Shown here piece by piece: positions 11,201 to 25,762 of a DNA stretch of 64,000 bases. The notes beneath the pieces were generated by a model, which was not told where the DNA came from, ran no database searches, and was given only the letters and a program-made list of their open reading frames with translations. Within the stretch, counting starts at the first letter, position 1. Every line of letters starts with the position of its first letter. The stretch covers positions 74,678,705 through 74,742,704 of the forward strand of contig CP136067.1 of the NCBI GenBank assembly GCA_032622095.1, written 5' to 3'. The stretch is from Siphonodentalium dalli (Eukaryota > Mollusca > Scaphopoda > Gadilida > Siphonodentaliidae). Made by a program: the position numbers and the translations under genes.

Positions 11201-14200
11201 CTGTAGGGTGTGCTAAAAAAAATTGTTGATGGACGGACGATGGATGACAACCCATGGCAATAGCTCAAACTTCGTAAAGTTGAGTTAAAAAACTTGTGCC
11301 AGTGCATTCTCTTATATATGCCAAGTCTCCCATAGGGAGCCTCGCATATATAAGAGAATGCACTGGCGGAAGGAAAATATTGTTAGGCCAATGTATTCTC
11401 TTATATATGTGAGACTTCCTACGGGAGACTCACAAAAATAAGAGAATGCATTGGCACAGGGATTTTGCAAAAATCCAGGAAGCTCCAGTCATGGAAGGGT
11501 TAAATTGCTTTAATCTGATTGGCTGCTTACGTTCCACTATACAAGGGCAAGTTTATTCATGCCAGAGAGGAAATTCCTATCAAGATATTACTTGCGGAAG
11601 GTTATGAAGTAAGAGTAGTGTTACTTGTGACTACTGGCTCACCTATAAGTCCTTCAAAGAGGTACATTTTTGGGGCATCAGGACTTGGAAGTGGAGATGT
11701 GTTTATGAGTTTGCCTTCAAGGTAACGATAACCGGCACTGAAGCTACTCTTCCTACTGCATACACAACCACTGCTTCTCTTAGCATAATTCACTACCTAT
11801 AAATAAAAAAATAACACAACTATAAATCAATCATTCTAACTTTTATAGTGGCTTCATTTTCAGTGTCTTTGTGTAAATAAAGAGGAATGCAATGATTAGC
11901 CATTTTCCTAATTGATTCATCTTGCCAATTAATTAGGGCCTTGTGAATCTCCTATTTTTGTTCAAATTATTGAACACTTGAAAATTCAGATCGAATCAAA
12001 TCCCAAATCACCAGTCATGGAGAGTATACGAATATGAGAATGATATGGCATATGAGACATGACAACGGTAAATTATAAATCAGAGGTGCGATTAGTCTAA
12101 ATGGACGTTAGCAGTTCATGTAAACTTTTGTTTCAGAAGTTGCTTATATTACATGGTAAACAGGCCCCTAGCTACATGATGAAATTGTGCGACTTTGGTT
12201 AGCGTTCTGAGAGCGGCATGGCATCGAAATAGGTCAAGACATACTCTAGAGTTCCGAATAATCGTACATGTACACTTATTATTTTCGCGATAAAATTCCC
12301 ACCTGTACGTTGCTTATTCGCCCCTGTACGCTTATTTAATTTTCGACACATTGCACATTGAGATATGTGAACAGATCGTCAATTCTCCGTTTCATATTGA
12401 AACAATGAAAGAAGATTGTCGCCAATTTCGGATAAACAATAACGCCAGTAAGTCAAATGTTTGGACAACGCAAAACCACGTGGAGTAAACATCCTGTGCC
12501 CCCCGCCTTGATCGGAAAATGAGCGAGTCCATTCTCGATCATGTCTCATTTATAGAAACTCTTCCGCTTTGGTGGGTTACATTTCAGTTTCGAGGGTGTG
12601 CTTATTTGGAATAATTTCTGGGTTATTCCATTTTTTGAACAGTCGAGCATGGTGTTACCTGGTGGTTTCATACTAACAATTGGGGGAATATTAATGGAAT
12701 ATAGTGAGTTAAGTGACTCAAATATTAGCATTGGATTATAGTAATCAGGTACCAGTAACAAAATAATGATCATTTGAGTTCATACGTATTATATACATGC
12801 ATGTAAAAATTCCTGTGTCCACATTTTATCGGAAAAGTGGGCGAGTCTTGGTATGACGCACGTGTTATTTATAGAGTCGCTGGGTTAGATTGGGTTTGAT
12901 GTGGGGTCGGTGAATTGTGGAAGCCTGGTTGTTTTTAATTGTGGTAAATTGTTATATATTAGGCCTACTAATCGGGATGATACATTATTTTGTTGCGTAT
13001 CTGGCGAAAATGAGTAGTCAAACCGCATTTATTAGCGACGCACAGTGCATATAAATACTAACAATCACCCGTCGGTAGCCCCTGACCTCCAATTGGGAAA
13101 TCTGTATCGTTTATCAACAGACTTCAAGGACAACATGTTTTAACCAGCAGGTGTTTTCTCTGTGCAACGTTCAAACATTGAGACAGTTTTAACTCAACCA
13201 GACGTTATTCCTGCTGGTTCGCGAAGTTTTACATACAAATTTGTTTTGTAGCTCATTACTAGTCTAATATTGCCTGTTACATTGGTTGCATTTATACTAA
13301 TTACTAGTAGTATTGTTGTCAGTTCAATGTTATGAGTTATGTATTGAAAAAAAGTTCTTCAACAACATGTTTGTAGTATAATACAATTATTTGCCACGCC
13401 CCAAATAAAATATGTATAAATCAACCAACTCAATGATACAACAACATACTTGACACACACCATATACATTTACTAGTAATGTCACATTGTGTATTAAATG
13501 GTTGCAAACATAAATATTCAGTTTTTCCGTTTAAGATTTCACGGAATGCACTTTATTGTGGTAAATTGGTAATTTATAATGTCTATATTATACACATATG
13601 TTGTGTACTAGTATCCTATAATGTAAATTCAAAGACTGATACTAATAATAGTACTCGATCGAATAATAGTACTGGGTGGAACATTTTTTAATTTTCATTT
13701 GTGACTTTGGGACATCACATACGGAAATTCCAAAAACTTCCCGCCTGTACTATTATTCCGCCCTGTACTATTATTTAATTTTTCAATATTTTCCCGCCTG
13801 TACTATTATTCCCACCTGTACTATTATTCGGAACTCGAGAGTAGGTTGTCAGACCATGATGTGTGCCATTCGGCAAAGCTTAGCTATCTTAAAAGCTTGA
13901 ATATGACCATGACTATAAAGTACCCACTTGAGTTTTGCATCTGATTGCGAATCACCATTGAATTTTCATGAGAAATTTCAAGTTTATGTTGAGAGGTAAT
14001 TTTATAAGTCAAGATACGTTCATGTACATATATTAATCATAATTGAATAGAAATGAGAAGCGCACGAATTTTATCAAAAGTCATGATTGAACAATCCTAT
14101 GCAAAAGATTAATAGTTATGATTTCAGTGTACTTCAGCATATTATCTCCTTTTTTTTAACTTCTATCCATTGGACATAATTTATTTGAGATAATGACAAT

Positions 14201-17200
14201 GATTGCATCATTGAATTCAGTATCAATCATTTGTATAGTTCACACATGCATCACCATATTATTACATGGAGCCATGATGATAATCAATGCATATTATGAT
14301 GTCTTTATATAGTATTAGGGCAATATAAAGTATCCCGTGAGATCTGCATGGGAGTTGTAAGAAATATCAATACTCACTCCAGACATCTCCATCTCACTGT
14401 CAGACAAGGTTCCTCGGATTGAATGGTGGTTTATCTTATTCCTTTTCTTACATTCTTCATCAATCTCAGAACTTGAGCTGACAAGTGTGCTTGCCTCAGA
14501 AACTTCAGAATCAATTGAGTAGTTCTTCATTTGCATTTTTGACTTGGCATATTCCTTCTTTCTGACTAGTTCTCTCATAATGTCTTCCTCCCTGTTGTCA
14601 GGTTCTGTTATCACTATGTTACAGGATTTGATGTTTGTATTCATGCCGCTGTCAATATGCTCCTCAGTATGTGGTGTGTTTGAAGAACAAACACTTTGCC
14701 CATCATCTCTCATCTCGATATTTTCGAATTCATCACCATTCACAACAACTGGGGAACCTGCAACAAGAGTTAGCAGATATATTAATTAACAAGTGCATTG
14801 CGTATCTCCTGCAAAGGTGGCTGGCTTCTCACTGAGATTTATTAATATCTTTTAACCCTTTGAGTGCCACGGGCCGATCTCATCGGCCCTAATTTACGTT
14901 CTGTAAAATCGGTCCTAAAAAAAAATAAAAAATAAAAGAATTTTTTTTTTGGTTGAATTTTTTTGGGGTATGCTTAAGCATGCTATAGGGCATGTTAGAA
15001 CTCAAAACTATCACCAAGTATTCATAGTAATAATTTTGATCCTCATAAAAAACATAAGATTCCCTGGTACTAAACCTACTAAATATACCTGTTAAAGAAT
15101 ATAATAAAAACAAATGATGAAAAATTGTTAGGCCAATGCATTCTCTTATATATGCGAGGCGACCTATGGTCGACTCGCATATATAAGAGAATGCATTGGC
15201 ACAGGGTATATGGGTTGATACAAAAAATCGGACCTGGCACTCAAAGGGTTAAACATGATTACATTTCATACAATCAATGCCATAATTTTAGAAAAGATGA
15301 CTCGATAAAACCTGTTGGACATCTTTCATCCCTTTGTGATTCAAAATCAATCACATCCGATTTAAGATGTTGTTGGATTATGATGATGGGTTTATTGTTG
15401 ACTTTACAAAGGTTTCAAAGGAAATAGAGAAAGAGGAGAAGGCCTCTCAATAGAGAAAGATCAAAATTAGAACCATCAAAGAGTGAATTTCAGCTTGAAT
15501 CACCAAATCGAAGTCCCTGGTTCCATTCCTTTCTTTATGAAACAGAGGAATGCAATCAACAATAAAGTATGACGCAGGCCAAAAAAGCAAAACAAAAACA
15601 AAAGCACAAAGCAATATTGAAATGACAACAAGAACAAAGTAAATAATTCTAAATGTTTTACAACCTACACTGGGGCGTGGACAAATTTTGATTATCGAAA
15701 AATAAATTGTATTTAATATACCTAAATATAAATTTGGATTTGTGGTCAGTCAATTAGAACTTCTATTTTATGTAAATATATTTTATTGGTATATAAACAT
15801 CAGGTCTGATCAACAGAGAGATCTACATAAGATTAGACCCAAAATGATACTGGTAGTAAAAATTTAACAACACATGTGATCAAGTGCAACATTTAAAGAA
15901 AAATAATAACAAAATATAACAATCCATTGCTCAGCAGATATGAGGGTGGCTTTTGATGGAGGTCTGGCAGTATAAAATCATGTAAATTTTTTTGAATGAT
16001 CCAAAAATTGCCTGTCTGTAGTTCAATGGATAGATTAAGTAAATTTATTTGCCTGACAATAATATCCAAACAATTGTGTAATTGTCCACAAACCTTCCTC
16101 CGGGTCGATGAAGGACGATCTCTAAAAGATGTAGCAAAACTGAATGAAGTTTATACCTCTTCATGTTGAGAATAGCTGACAATATTGAACATTGGTTCTA
16201 TATAAATTGGCTGGTTTCGTGGGGAAAAAGGTATCGGAAATAATATCGGGAATGAAGTAGTAAGACTAAATATGGAATTCATGCACGCATCATATACATC
16301 AGGCCCAGGAAATGCCAAAATTCAGCTATAATAGCTGGAATCAGTGATCCTGGTTAATTCAACAACAGATTATAATCTCCAACTGGTACCTTTCATGCGA
16401 CATAACAAGCGAGGAAATTTATACGCATGACTCTTTTTCGAAATCATTTTAATATTATTTGTCAAAATGCCAATTTTCTCTAACATAAAGCACTATTAAT
16501 CCATGAGATCTCATTAGGTCAGTGCACTCTCTTTGCTATTTGGGAATCAATTAATAAATTTTCTTCCCAGAAAATGAACTTGATCTCTTTTGATCAATTT
16601 TGAGAACTGGAAGGTGAATTAAAATGAAATTGAATGGCTTTATAAGATGGATCGACAGATGACGACAGACCGAAGCATATTAACCATGCATTCTAGAAAG
16701 AAATGAAGCTGAAAGCTATGCATGAGCTTATGACACTTTTAACAAGAGTACTGCCAAGCATGGTAAAATATATCCGTTGGCTTGTTTTCAAATTGCATAT
16801 TTCAGAAGAAACAGTTATCATCTGAACAGGCAAACAACACAAATAAAACTAAAGTTTCTAAGTAAACGAGAGGCCTATCATGATCATTGGATGTTTAACC
16901 CATACCTTCGACCATACCGACTACAACAATCGAAACTGTTCATCCAGAACAGATTATATAACTATTCACAATGAGAGGCCAATAGGGCCTTCAACCAGGC
17001 CAACTCGAAATCAGTGAATATATACTTGTACAAATAATGTGGAGACGATTAGAAATATATATTGGGGGACTTCCATCATTAACTTGGATATTTATAAATA
17101 TGAGACTGATCAAATAAAGCATTGCTTTGGATAGCACAAGTTCCTGTCATGGATTCAAAACCAATCAATCAATACCAAAATCTATACAGATCAAGAATCC

Positions 17201-20200
17201 ATCATGATTAAACTGGATGCAAATTATGAGAGTGCTTGGGTGAAAAATATATGGTTCGGTGCAAGGGGTTTATATAATATTTACCAAACTATTCAACTGG
17301 TCAACACAAAATACTTCATAACCAGAATCTATCCAGAGTGTGGATGTACGACAATGAAGGCCAATGCCATAGAAGGCCAATGCTAGAAATAACATATATT
17401 GTAAACATATCTTGGCTGCTAGTAGACCTGCATAAGCCAAAAATGTTGTCAATAGTTTTGCTCCATCTGTCAGGGAGATTTGGTGTCCAAAACATACATT
17501 TTCATTACTTTTCTTCATGGGAAATAAATTCAGAATAAAGAAATATTGAAATTGCAAATACATATTGATTTGAACATGTATTCCACTCTCGTCAGATTGG
17601 AAAAGGGTATTATATGTGCTTTAGAATTTAGCCAGACTTTCAGCATTATCGGACATTTTGTAACAGTACTAACAATGATATTTGTGACTGTCGAATAACC
17701 TTGGACAGGCTTGGTTTGCACGATATCAATTTTTAACACAATGTCAATATTAAATGACAATATTATTAAGTTGAAAAATTTAACAAGTGCAATTTTACAT
17801 TCAGGATGTATGCATATTTCAATCCTATTTCACAAGCCTCTCCTCTAGTTAAATTTATACTGCTTCCGTCAGTTGTACACCGGACGACGACTCTCATGGT
17901 ATAAATAAACATTGTAGCGACATAGCCGTCAGACGGCCGAAAGTAAGTCACCTAATTTCGTGATACCGTTATCGCACTTGGACCATAGAATGTATGCAAT
18001 AGATTCTTGATAAAGATGAGCGTCTTTAGTCATATCCCAATGTGCATCTATTATTCTGCCTTTCAGCGACAAATATTATGCCAATTTATGGACAGATGCC
18101 ATTATTGTCTATCGGCTTATTAAAAAGATGGAAAACAAAATTTCTTGAAAACAAAAAGAGTTTCCACACAAAGCAGAATGACGATAATATAAAAACGCTA
18201 TAAAAAACGTGAGTCCGCTCGCGTAGTCTTGCACAAAATCAATAATAATCAAAGGAAATAATGTTTTTTGTATAACACAAAAAACTGTCAACACTCAGCT
18301 TCGTGTCCCTCCAGTAGTCAATTTGGAGAAAAAAAGTGGGAGAATATTGCCTTGACATCGAGTTTATATCGTTTGGAGATCACGTGGTCAGATTACAGGA
18401 GGTCATGAACCATGATCAAATGTACCATAGAATTTTCGTACCGTTTTCAACTCAGGGGTTTGTTAACCCTTCCTAGTTAATTGGGGAATATACCATATAG
18501 TTCAGTGGGCAATATAACTTTGACGGGGATATACCTGTACTGTTCCTTTGAATGGAGAAACCTTGTAATAACTGTTGGTGGGCATGGCATAGCAAACTTA
18601 ACTACTGAAATATCCCAGGTTTGTCCTACTACCCTGAGTGAGGGAACAGGTTTTACAAATATATTCCAGGGTTCAATGGGTTAAGAGTTTTCTGGCATTT
18701 AAAGATACAAAAGGTGTTCACTGTCGGTAAAGCTGAAAAATAATACAAAGCTTGTGAATCCATCATCACAAAGAAGAATGTGAAAAAAAATATTGACTTT
18801 GTTCTTATCTTCATTATCTATAATCCCCCAGGAGAGATACAGTGTGTTTGAAAACACAACTGTAACAGAACAGCAAAATATGTCAACAAAACACCACTGT
18901 TTTTCAAGATATCCTTTTTTGCCGCTAAAAAATTAACAATAAATGAAAATGACGAGATAGCATTAAAATTAATTTAATTGGTCGCCGGTTTGGTCAGAAA
19001 ACATATACCACCATATTTTACCAACGCACCTATCTGCCGATATGCGGTGTCAATGTTTCAGCGTTTTGAGATAGTTTCCCGTTTCAGTGAAAACGTCATG
19101 ACTTATCTCCCCATAGTTTGTGACGTCATGGATTGACAAGAGAAAGTAGAGTTTATGGCCTCTCTCAAAATTGCTTACAAAATCTGATAATATCTACCCC
19201 AAAAATGAAGTTAACGCAATGCTAGTGCATTATATGTCACAGTTTCAAGAATACACATTATTTCACTCCATCTGTCACAAAAAAAAAACATGAAAGGCAA
19301 ACTCTGACTCAACTAATTTAGTATAAACAGCATGATGGCATACATGTGTAGGTCCTCGATGAACATTTGTCAATGCGCTTCTTACCTGAACTACTGTCTC
19401 TGTTTATGGGAAATGTCAGAGGTCAAATGTCACATATCCCGGGAATTAGCATCAGAAAAATGCTGAGGTATTTCCGAATGAGAATTGTTGTTCTCCTAAT
19501 GAAAATTAATTAATTAAGACCGCAGTTTAGTAATACGTGTTCCCACAATAAGACCTAAACATTCCTCAGTAAAATGGTGTTTTCAATGGAACCACCTTAC
19601 CAAGATTGAGATATATATACCTCAATTGTGGTCATGGGCGCAACAATTCAACATGAATTATATGCGTCTGTCGGAAATGTTTCTGATAAACTGAAATTAA
19701 ATAATAAAAGTTCTAGTCAGTTTGATCTTTGTTTTCTGCAACAAACAAACCAGTGGTATTATAATATTCCTGCACAAAGTCTAATTTACACAAAATGAGT
19801 TTCAAATTATTGCCGAACATTTGAGTCTGGGCTTTGAAGAAGCCGCCCATCATTCATCTTGCAATGAAAAAGAGACATTGTACATGCGACAATGTATTAA
19901 TTACAGGGTGCACATGATTGTCACTGTTTGTGTTTCTAAGTATGCTGTAAAACATGTGGTCATGATTATGTAAACAATGCACAAATCTTAGTACATGTAA
20001 ATACACAAACAGTATTTCTAAATTGACCATTAAAAGGGCAGTCAAAATAATGCTACTCTTGACAAATGGACTACCACTATGATTACTGGTAGATAACACT
20101 TCTACCTTACTGGCGAACCTAGCATGCCACAGAGAGTCATGGACAGATCCCTGATTTTATCACTGGGAAGGTAAACCCCTAGTGCCAAAATAAGTAATAG

Positions 20201-23200
20201 TTCTGTTTTTATAAGTTTATTTAATTTTGTGGCTACAGGCATAATATGCCATCAATGCGAATATGCCGCTTGTGGAATCGTATTCTTTGAACTATCGTTA
20301 TATAAGATGAAATCTCATCTAACTGACAAGTTACATAGTTACGCGCGTCTACAACATAACGTGTACAATAATAGCTCCATGACATCTGGACAGAAGCTAA
20401 TGGTGTAATGTAACACACTGCGCTCATTTCTGGACGCCATTACTTATATCAATCCGTGATGTCATAATGCATGGGAGAGAAGTCTTTGCGCAAACTTTGG
20501 GGAGTTGGTGTAACAGCGATTTCTAGGCTTCCCGGCTGTCTAGAGACTTCGGTCACTTCGCGTTTCCATGGGTTGGGATCAGGACTGATCATGGCATATT
20601 GATACGAGGGGCATAGACCAATACATTGCATGTCACCTTTAATAACTCGTTCATAGCTGTACTCAGATAACTCTGTGCTATTTGTTTGGAATTGAAAATG
20701 ACCAAAATATAACTTGCCACTTTCTACATAAATTTTCTAGTATATACTGAAGAGAGAAAAATATTATTACATCAAAGCATCAAATTTTGCGATATATACA
20801 TACATATAACGTTTGATCATTCAATTATTTCATAACAACATGAGAAATGGAAATGAGAAAATAACTGAAGCAATAAAAGCGATATTCTGTTTGAAGATTA
20901 ATTTTTAGATGTTCAAAATTGTTTGTTGAAAAATATGTCTCTTGCAGTTTCTTAAAGGATTTTTGGTAACAATTTCAGACCAAATGACAAACCAAGTAAA
21001 AGTCTTTGCAGTAGTACATACATTTTAACTGTTGGAAAATAATTTCTTAATTGGGAATATAATGGCCAGGGATGCAATCATACATGTGCATTCTTTTCAG
21101 AAAATCTACAGAATTTATTAACATCTAATGAATGCAGATTCTCTCATCAAACGTGAATCAACTCCTGAATTCCGCGACTATCCCCTGTTGAATGGCAGAC
21201 CCCAAACCACGCTCATCAAAATTATTTTGAAATAAGATATCAAGTTTTACATTTTACAATGTTTATGTTCATGATTAGATAGGAAGTTCAATATGTTTCG
21301 TTTCAAACTGGAAGGTATTATGATGACCTGGAGGGGCTTTAAAACAAACATGCATGTCTAACTGGTTATCACTGGATTTTGCAAAACACAACAAAAAAAT
21401 CAATACACTGAAACATTGAAGAAAGTTCAAATAAAAAGGCAACAAATGCAATGTTGTCATCAGCACAGTTATGCAATATAGTTTTGCATATTACAAGATT
21501 ATATATACTCAGAAAGAGATCACAGAACAAGAGTTGTTGAAAGAGCTCAAAAACATGGAAACTTGCCTGAACCCGTACTAGTGGTAGGCGACATGAAATA
21601 TGTGGGTGACGATGTTTTGAAGTGATCAGACCACCAACCTGATGCTTTGTGACCTGTAGCGGAAGTAAGGGATTCCCGTGAACCTGTCAAGTAGTAAAAC
21701 ATCTGACAGTTCTCCATAACAATTTTATGTTATGTCCCGAGTAAAAGAACACTGCTGTCAATAAAAATAATTGGGAAGGATTCCAGATAGCTGATTATCT
21801 GGGTCTATATTTCCATCTGAATGATATTTTGATTAATGGACATGGCTCATTTGAATCTGATTATTTAGTTGTAACAACTGCAATGATTACACAAGGAAAT
21901 GTTATCTCTTTCAGTACTAAACTTTTGTCAGATTTGTCAGATGCTAAATATATATGCTTGGAATTTAGCATTATTTACTGGTCTGAAAATTTAAGACTTT
22001 TGGACTGATAGTTTGTCAATCTATAAGAAATTGATTGGTGACACAATCAATACGATGTTTCGGACCGAAAGCCACCTATATTACAATATCATGTAATTAG
22101 AATATTTCTCCCTCGATAAAACACCGAATATGGAATAAAGACTTATTAAACACGAAAAAAAAAAAATTCTGGAAACAATTTATTGAATCAAACTTCCTAT
22201 GTTATTAACACAGTCTTATAAGATTGGACACCACAATAATTAGTAAATTCTAGTCTAAAATTGGCATATCTCTGTTAAAAATGATTGGACTGGACGAAGT
22301 CCGAATCTGCATGCATTTTCTTGAGATTAATCCTCATACCAAAAACATAACAAATTCTGAGTAACTAAGGGGCATAACTCTGACAATTTTTGTCAAACCA
22401 AACCCATATTCGAACTTGACATGTATTCATAAGTGATTGTTCCACATGCCATATCTTAAAGCAATCATATAACAATAGCTACAGTTATCATCTGGACATC
22501 AAAATAATCAGCACGTTCTAAGTCGAAACAAACCCAAATTCGAACTTGACCTGTATTGCCATATGATTAATCCACATACTAAGTGTGAAAGCTATCAGGT
22601 AACTATAACTTTAGTAATCAAAATAATCATCCCTTTCTAAGTCTGCATGGGGCTTAACTCCATCAGAATTGTCAGTTTTGTAAAACCAGACAATGTTTGA
22701 TGGGTACATATGGTTCAATAAACAATTGGTCTGAACATACTTGATTAGCTCATGTTGTCACTTCCCCCCCCCCCATCAACCACAAGTGGAGCATAATAAT
22801 AGCAATGTACAGCAATCTTACATCATCACCTTAGTTACATAGATTCCTGCACACATAAACAACTAGTAGTAGTGGTTTAAAAAAAAAAAAATCACTGAAT
22901 CATATAGCTCACTTCACATATTAGTGAATTACACACAAGATCATCAAGAAATAGCATCTCGGGTGCTGGCATACCCCATGAGCTAAACTGAAACATTGAA
23001 AGCATGGAAACCAAACTTAAAATAAAGATAGAAGTATTTTGAAACACTAGAATGGAAAATGCAAACGTCATTTGGGAACTCTTTTGAAAGCAGTCATTGC
23101 ATGGAGATGGACCTCCATCCCAAATTTCATTTAGATTAGATAACTATTGGCAGAGGTATCTACGCAGATGGACACAAAAAAAAAGATTTAAGATAAACAT

Positions 23201-25714
23201 AAAGGGTAACTCTAAAATGGAAAATGCGAACATCATTTGCCCCTCTTTTGAATGCAGTCACACCAAATACCATATCAAATTCATTCAGATCTGATATAGC
23301 ATGACTTACATAATTGCCTGGCTAGATGGACAGACAAACAGACAGATGGACACTCTATACAGTATAAGTATAGCCCCAATAAGGGAGAACCCTCCTCAAA
23401 TATTCATCTAATGCGAACCAACAAAGAGAACCACACAATGAGAACCCTCTAAATATCACACTTCATCTAACCAACAATGAGAACCACACAATGAGAACCC
23501 TCTAAATATCACACTTCATCTAACATGAACCAACAATGAGAACCACACAATGAGAACCCTCTAAATATCACACTTCATCTAACGTGAACCAACAAAGAGG
23601 ACCAGACAATGAGAACCCACTAAATATCACACTTCATCTAACGTGAACCAACAATGAAAACCACACAATGAGAACCCTCTAAATATCACACTTCATCTAA
23701 CGCGAACCACACAATGAGAACCCTCTAAATATCACACTTCATCTAACCAACCATGAGAACCACACAATGAGAACCCTCTAAATATCACACTTCATCTAAC
23801 GCGAACCAACAATGAGAACCACACAATGAGAACCCTCTAAATATCACACTTCATCTAATGCGAACCAACAAAGAGGACCACACAATGAGAACCCTCTAAA
23901 TATCACACTTCATCTAACGCGAACCACACAATGAGAACCCTCTAAATATCACACTTCATCTAACATGAACCAACAATGAGAACCACACAATGAGAACCCT
24001 CTAAATATCACACTTCATCTAACATGAACCAACAATGAGAACCACACAATGAGTACCCTCTAAATATCACACTTCATCTAACGTGAACCAACAATGAAAA
24101 CCACACAATGAGTACACTCTAAATATCACACTTCATCTAACGTGAACCAACAAAGAGGACCACACAATGAGAACCCTCTAAATATCACACTTCATCTAAC
24201 GTGAACCAACAATGAAAACCACACAATGAGTACACTCTAAATATCACACTTCATCTAACGTGAACCAACAAAGAGGACCACACAATGAGAACCCTCTAAA
24301 TATCAAACTTCATCTAACACGAACCAACAATGAGAACCACACAATGAGTACCCTCTAAATATCACACTTCATCTAACGTGAACCAACAATGAATACCACA
24401 CAATGAGTACACTCTAAATATCACAATTCATCTAACGTGAACCAACAATGAAAACCACACAATGAGAACCCTCTAAATATCACAATTCATCTAACGTGAA
24501 CCAACAAAGAGGACCACACAATGAGAACCCTCTAAATATCACACTTCATAAACGTGAACCAACAATGAGTACCCTCTAAATATCACACTTCATCTAACGT
24601 GAACCAACAATGAAAACCACACAATGAGAACCCTCTAAATATCACACTTTATCTAACACGAACCAACAAAGAGGACCACACAATGAGTACCCTCTAAATA
24701 TCACACTTCATCTAACACGAACCACACAATGAAAACCACACAATGAGAACCCTCTAAATATCACACTTCATCTAACGTGAACCAACAATGAGAACCACAC
24801 AATGAGAACCCTCTAAATATCACACTTCATCTAACATGAACCAACAATGAAAACCACACAATGAGAACCCTCTAAATATCACACTTCATCTAACACGAAC
24901 CACACAATGAAAACCACACAATGAGAACCCTCTAAATATCACACTTCATCTAACGTGAACCAACAATGAGAACCACACAATGAGTACACTCTAAATATCA
25001 CACTTCGTCTAACGCGAACCAACAATGAAAACCACACAATGAGAACCCTCTAAATACAATATTTTTCTAAATAAGTAAAATATATATCTCCTAGAAGTAT
25101 CTTGCCCACTGAACTATATGGTATATCCCCAATATTAACAAGGAAGGGTTAACAAACCCGCGTTGAAAACGGAACGAAAATTCTGTGGTACATTTTATCC
25201 TGTTTCCTGACCGGTAACCTCTGATGACGTCATCTCCCAATGTCCATTTAAACTCGACGCCAGATCGTTATTCTTCACTTTTTCCCCATTAGGACATTCC
25301 TCGTGAGCGGGGTGGGTGCGAAGCCCTGGGAGGGAGCTCAGAGTTCAGTGGGCAAGATACTTCTAGGAGATATATATTTTACTTATTTAGAAAAATATTG
25401 TATCTCCGTCAAAGGTATCTTGCCCAATGAACTATATGGTATAATATAGAATTTTCTTGCAGGTGGAGGCCACGAGGAAAAATAAACACCTCTACACACC
25501 TCAATCAAAGAACTGGATTGACCTGATAACCTACAATATATACATAAGCCAATGTACGTAATTACACCAGAAGACTAATACATGTTGGCCAGCTACCAGA
25601 ACGCCCAAACTAAACAAATAGTGGTGACTTGGATTGAATATCCTGCAAATAAAGTAGCTTAGAGCTTAGAGCTAACAATGTATCAGCTGAGTATTTTGCT
25701 GGACAAGGAATGTG

Positions 25715-25762
<48 letters not shown>

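Noticed and set aside
11519-11725. Plus-strand 68-codon frame followed by GGTAACG as if by a splice donor
   Set aside because: It is the antisense of MADD exon h; the minus strand carries the conserved MYLFEGLIG block and matching splice phases.
11643-11755. Shorter version of MADD exon h using the CAG at 11756-11758 as acceptor
   Set aside because: It would be out of phase with exon g (phase 0); the T-rich acceptor at 11797-11799 keeps the frame.
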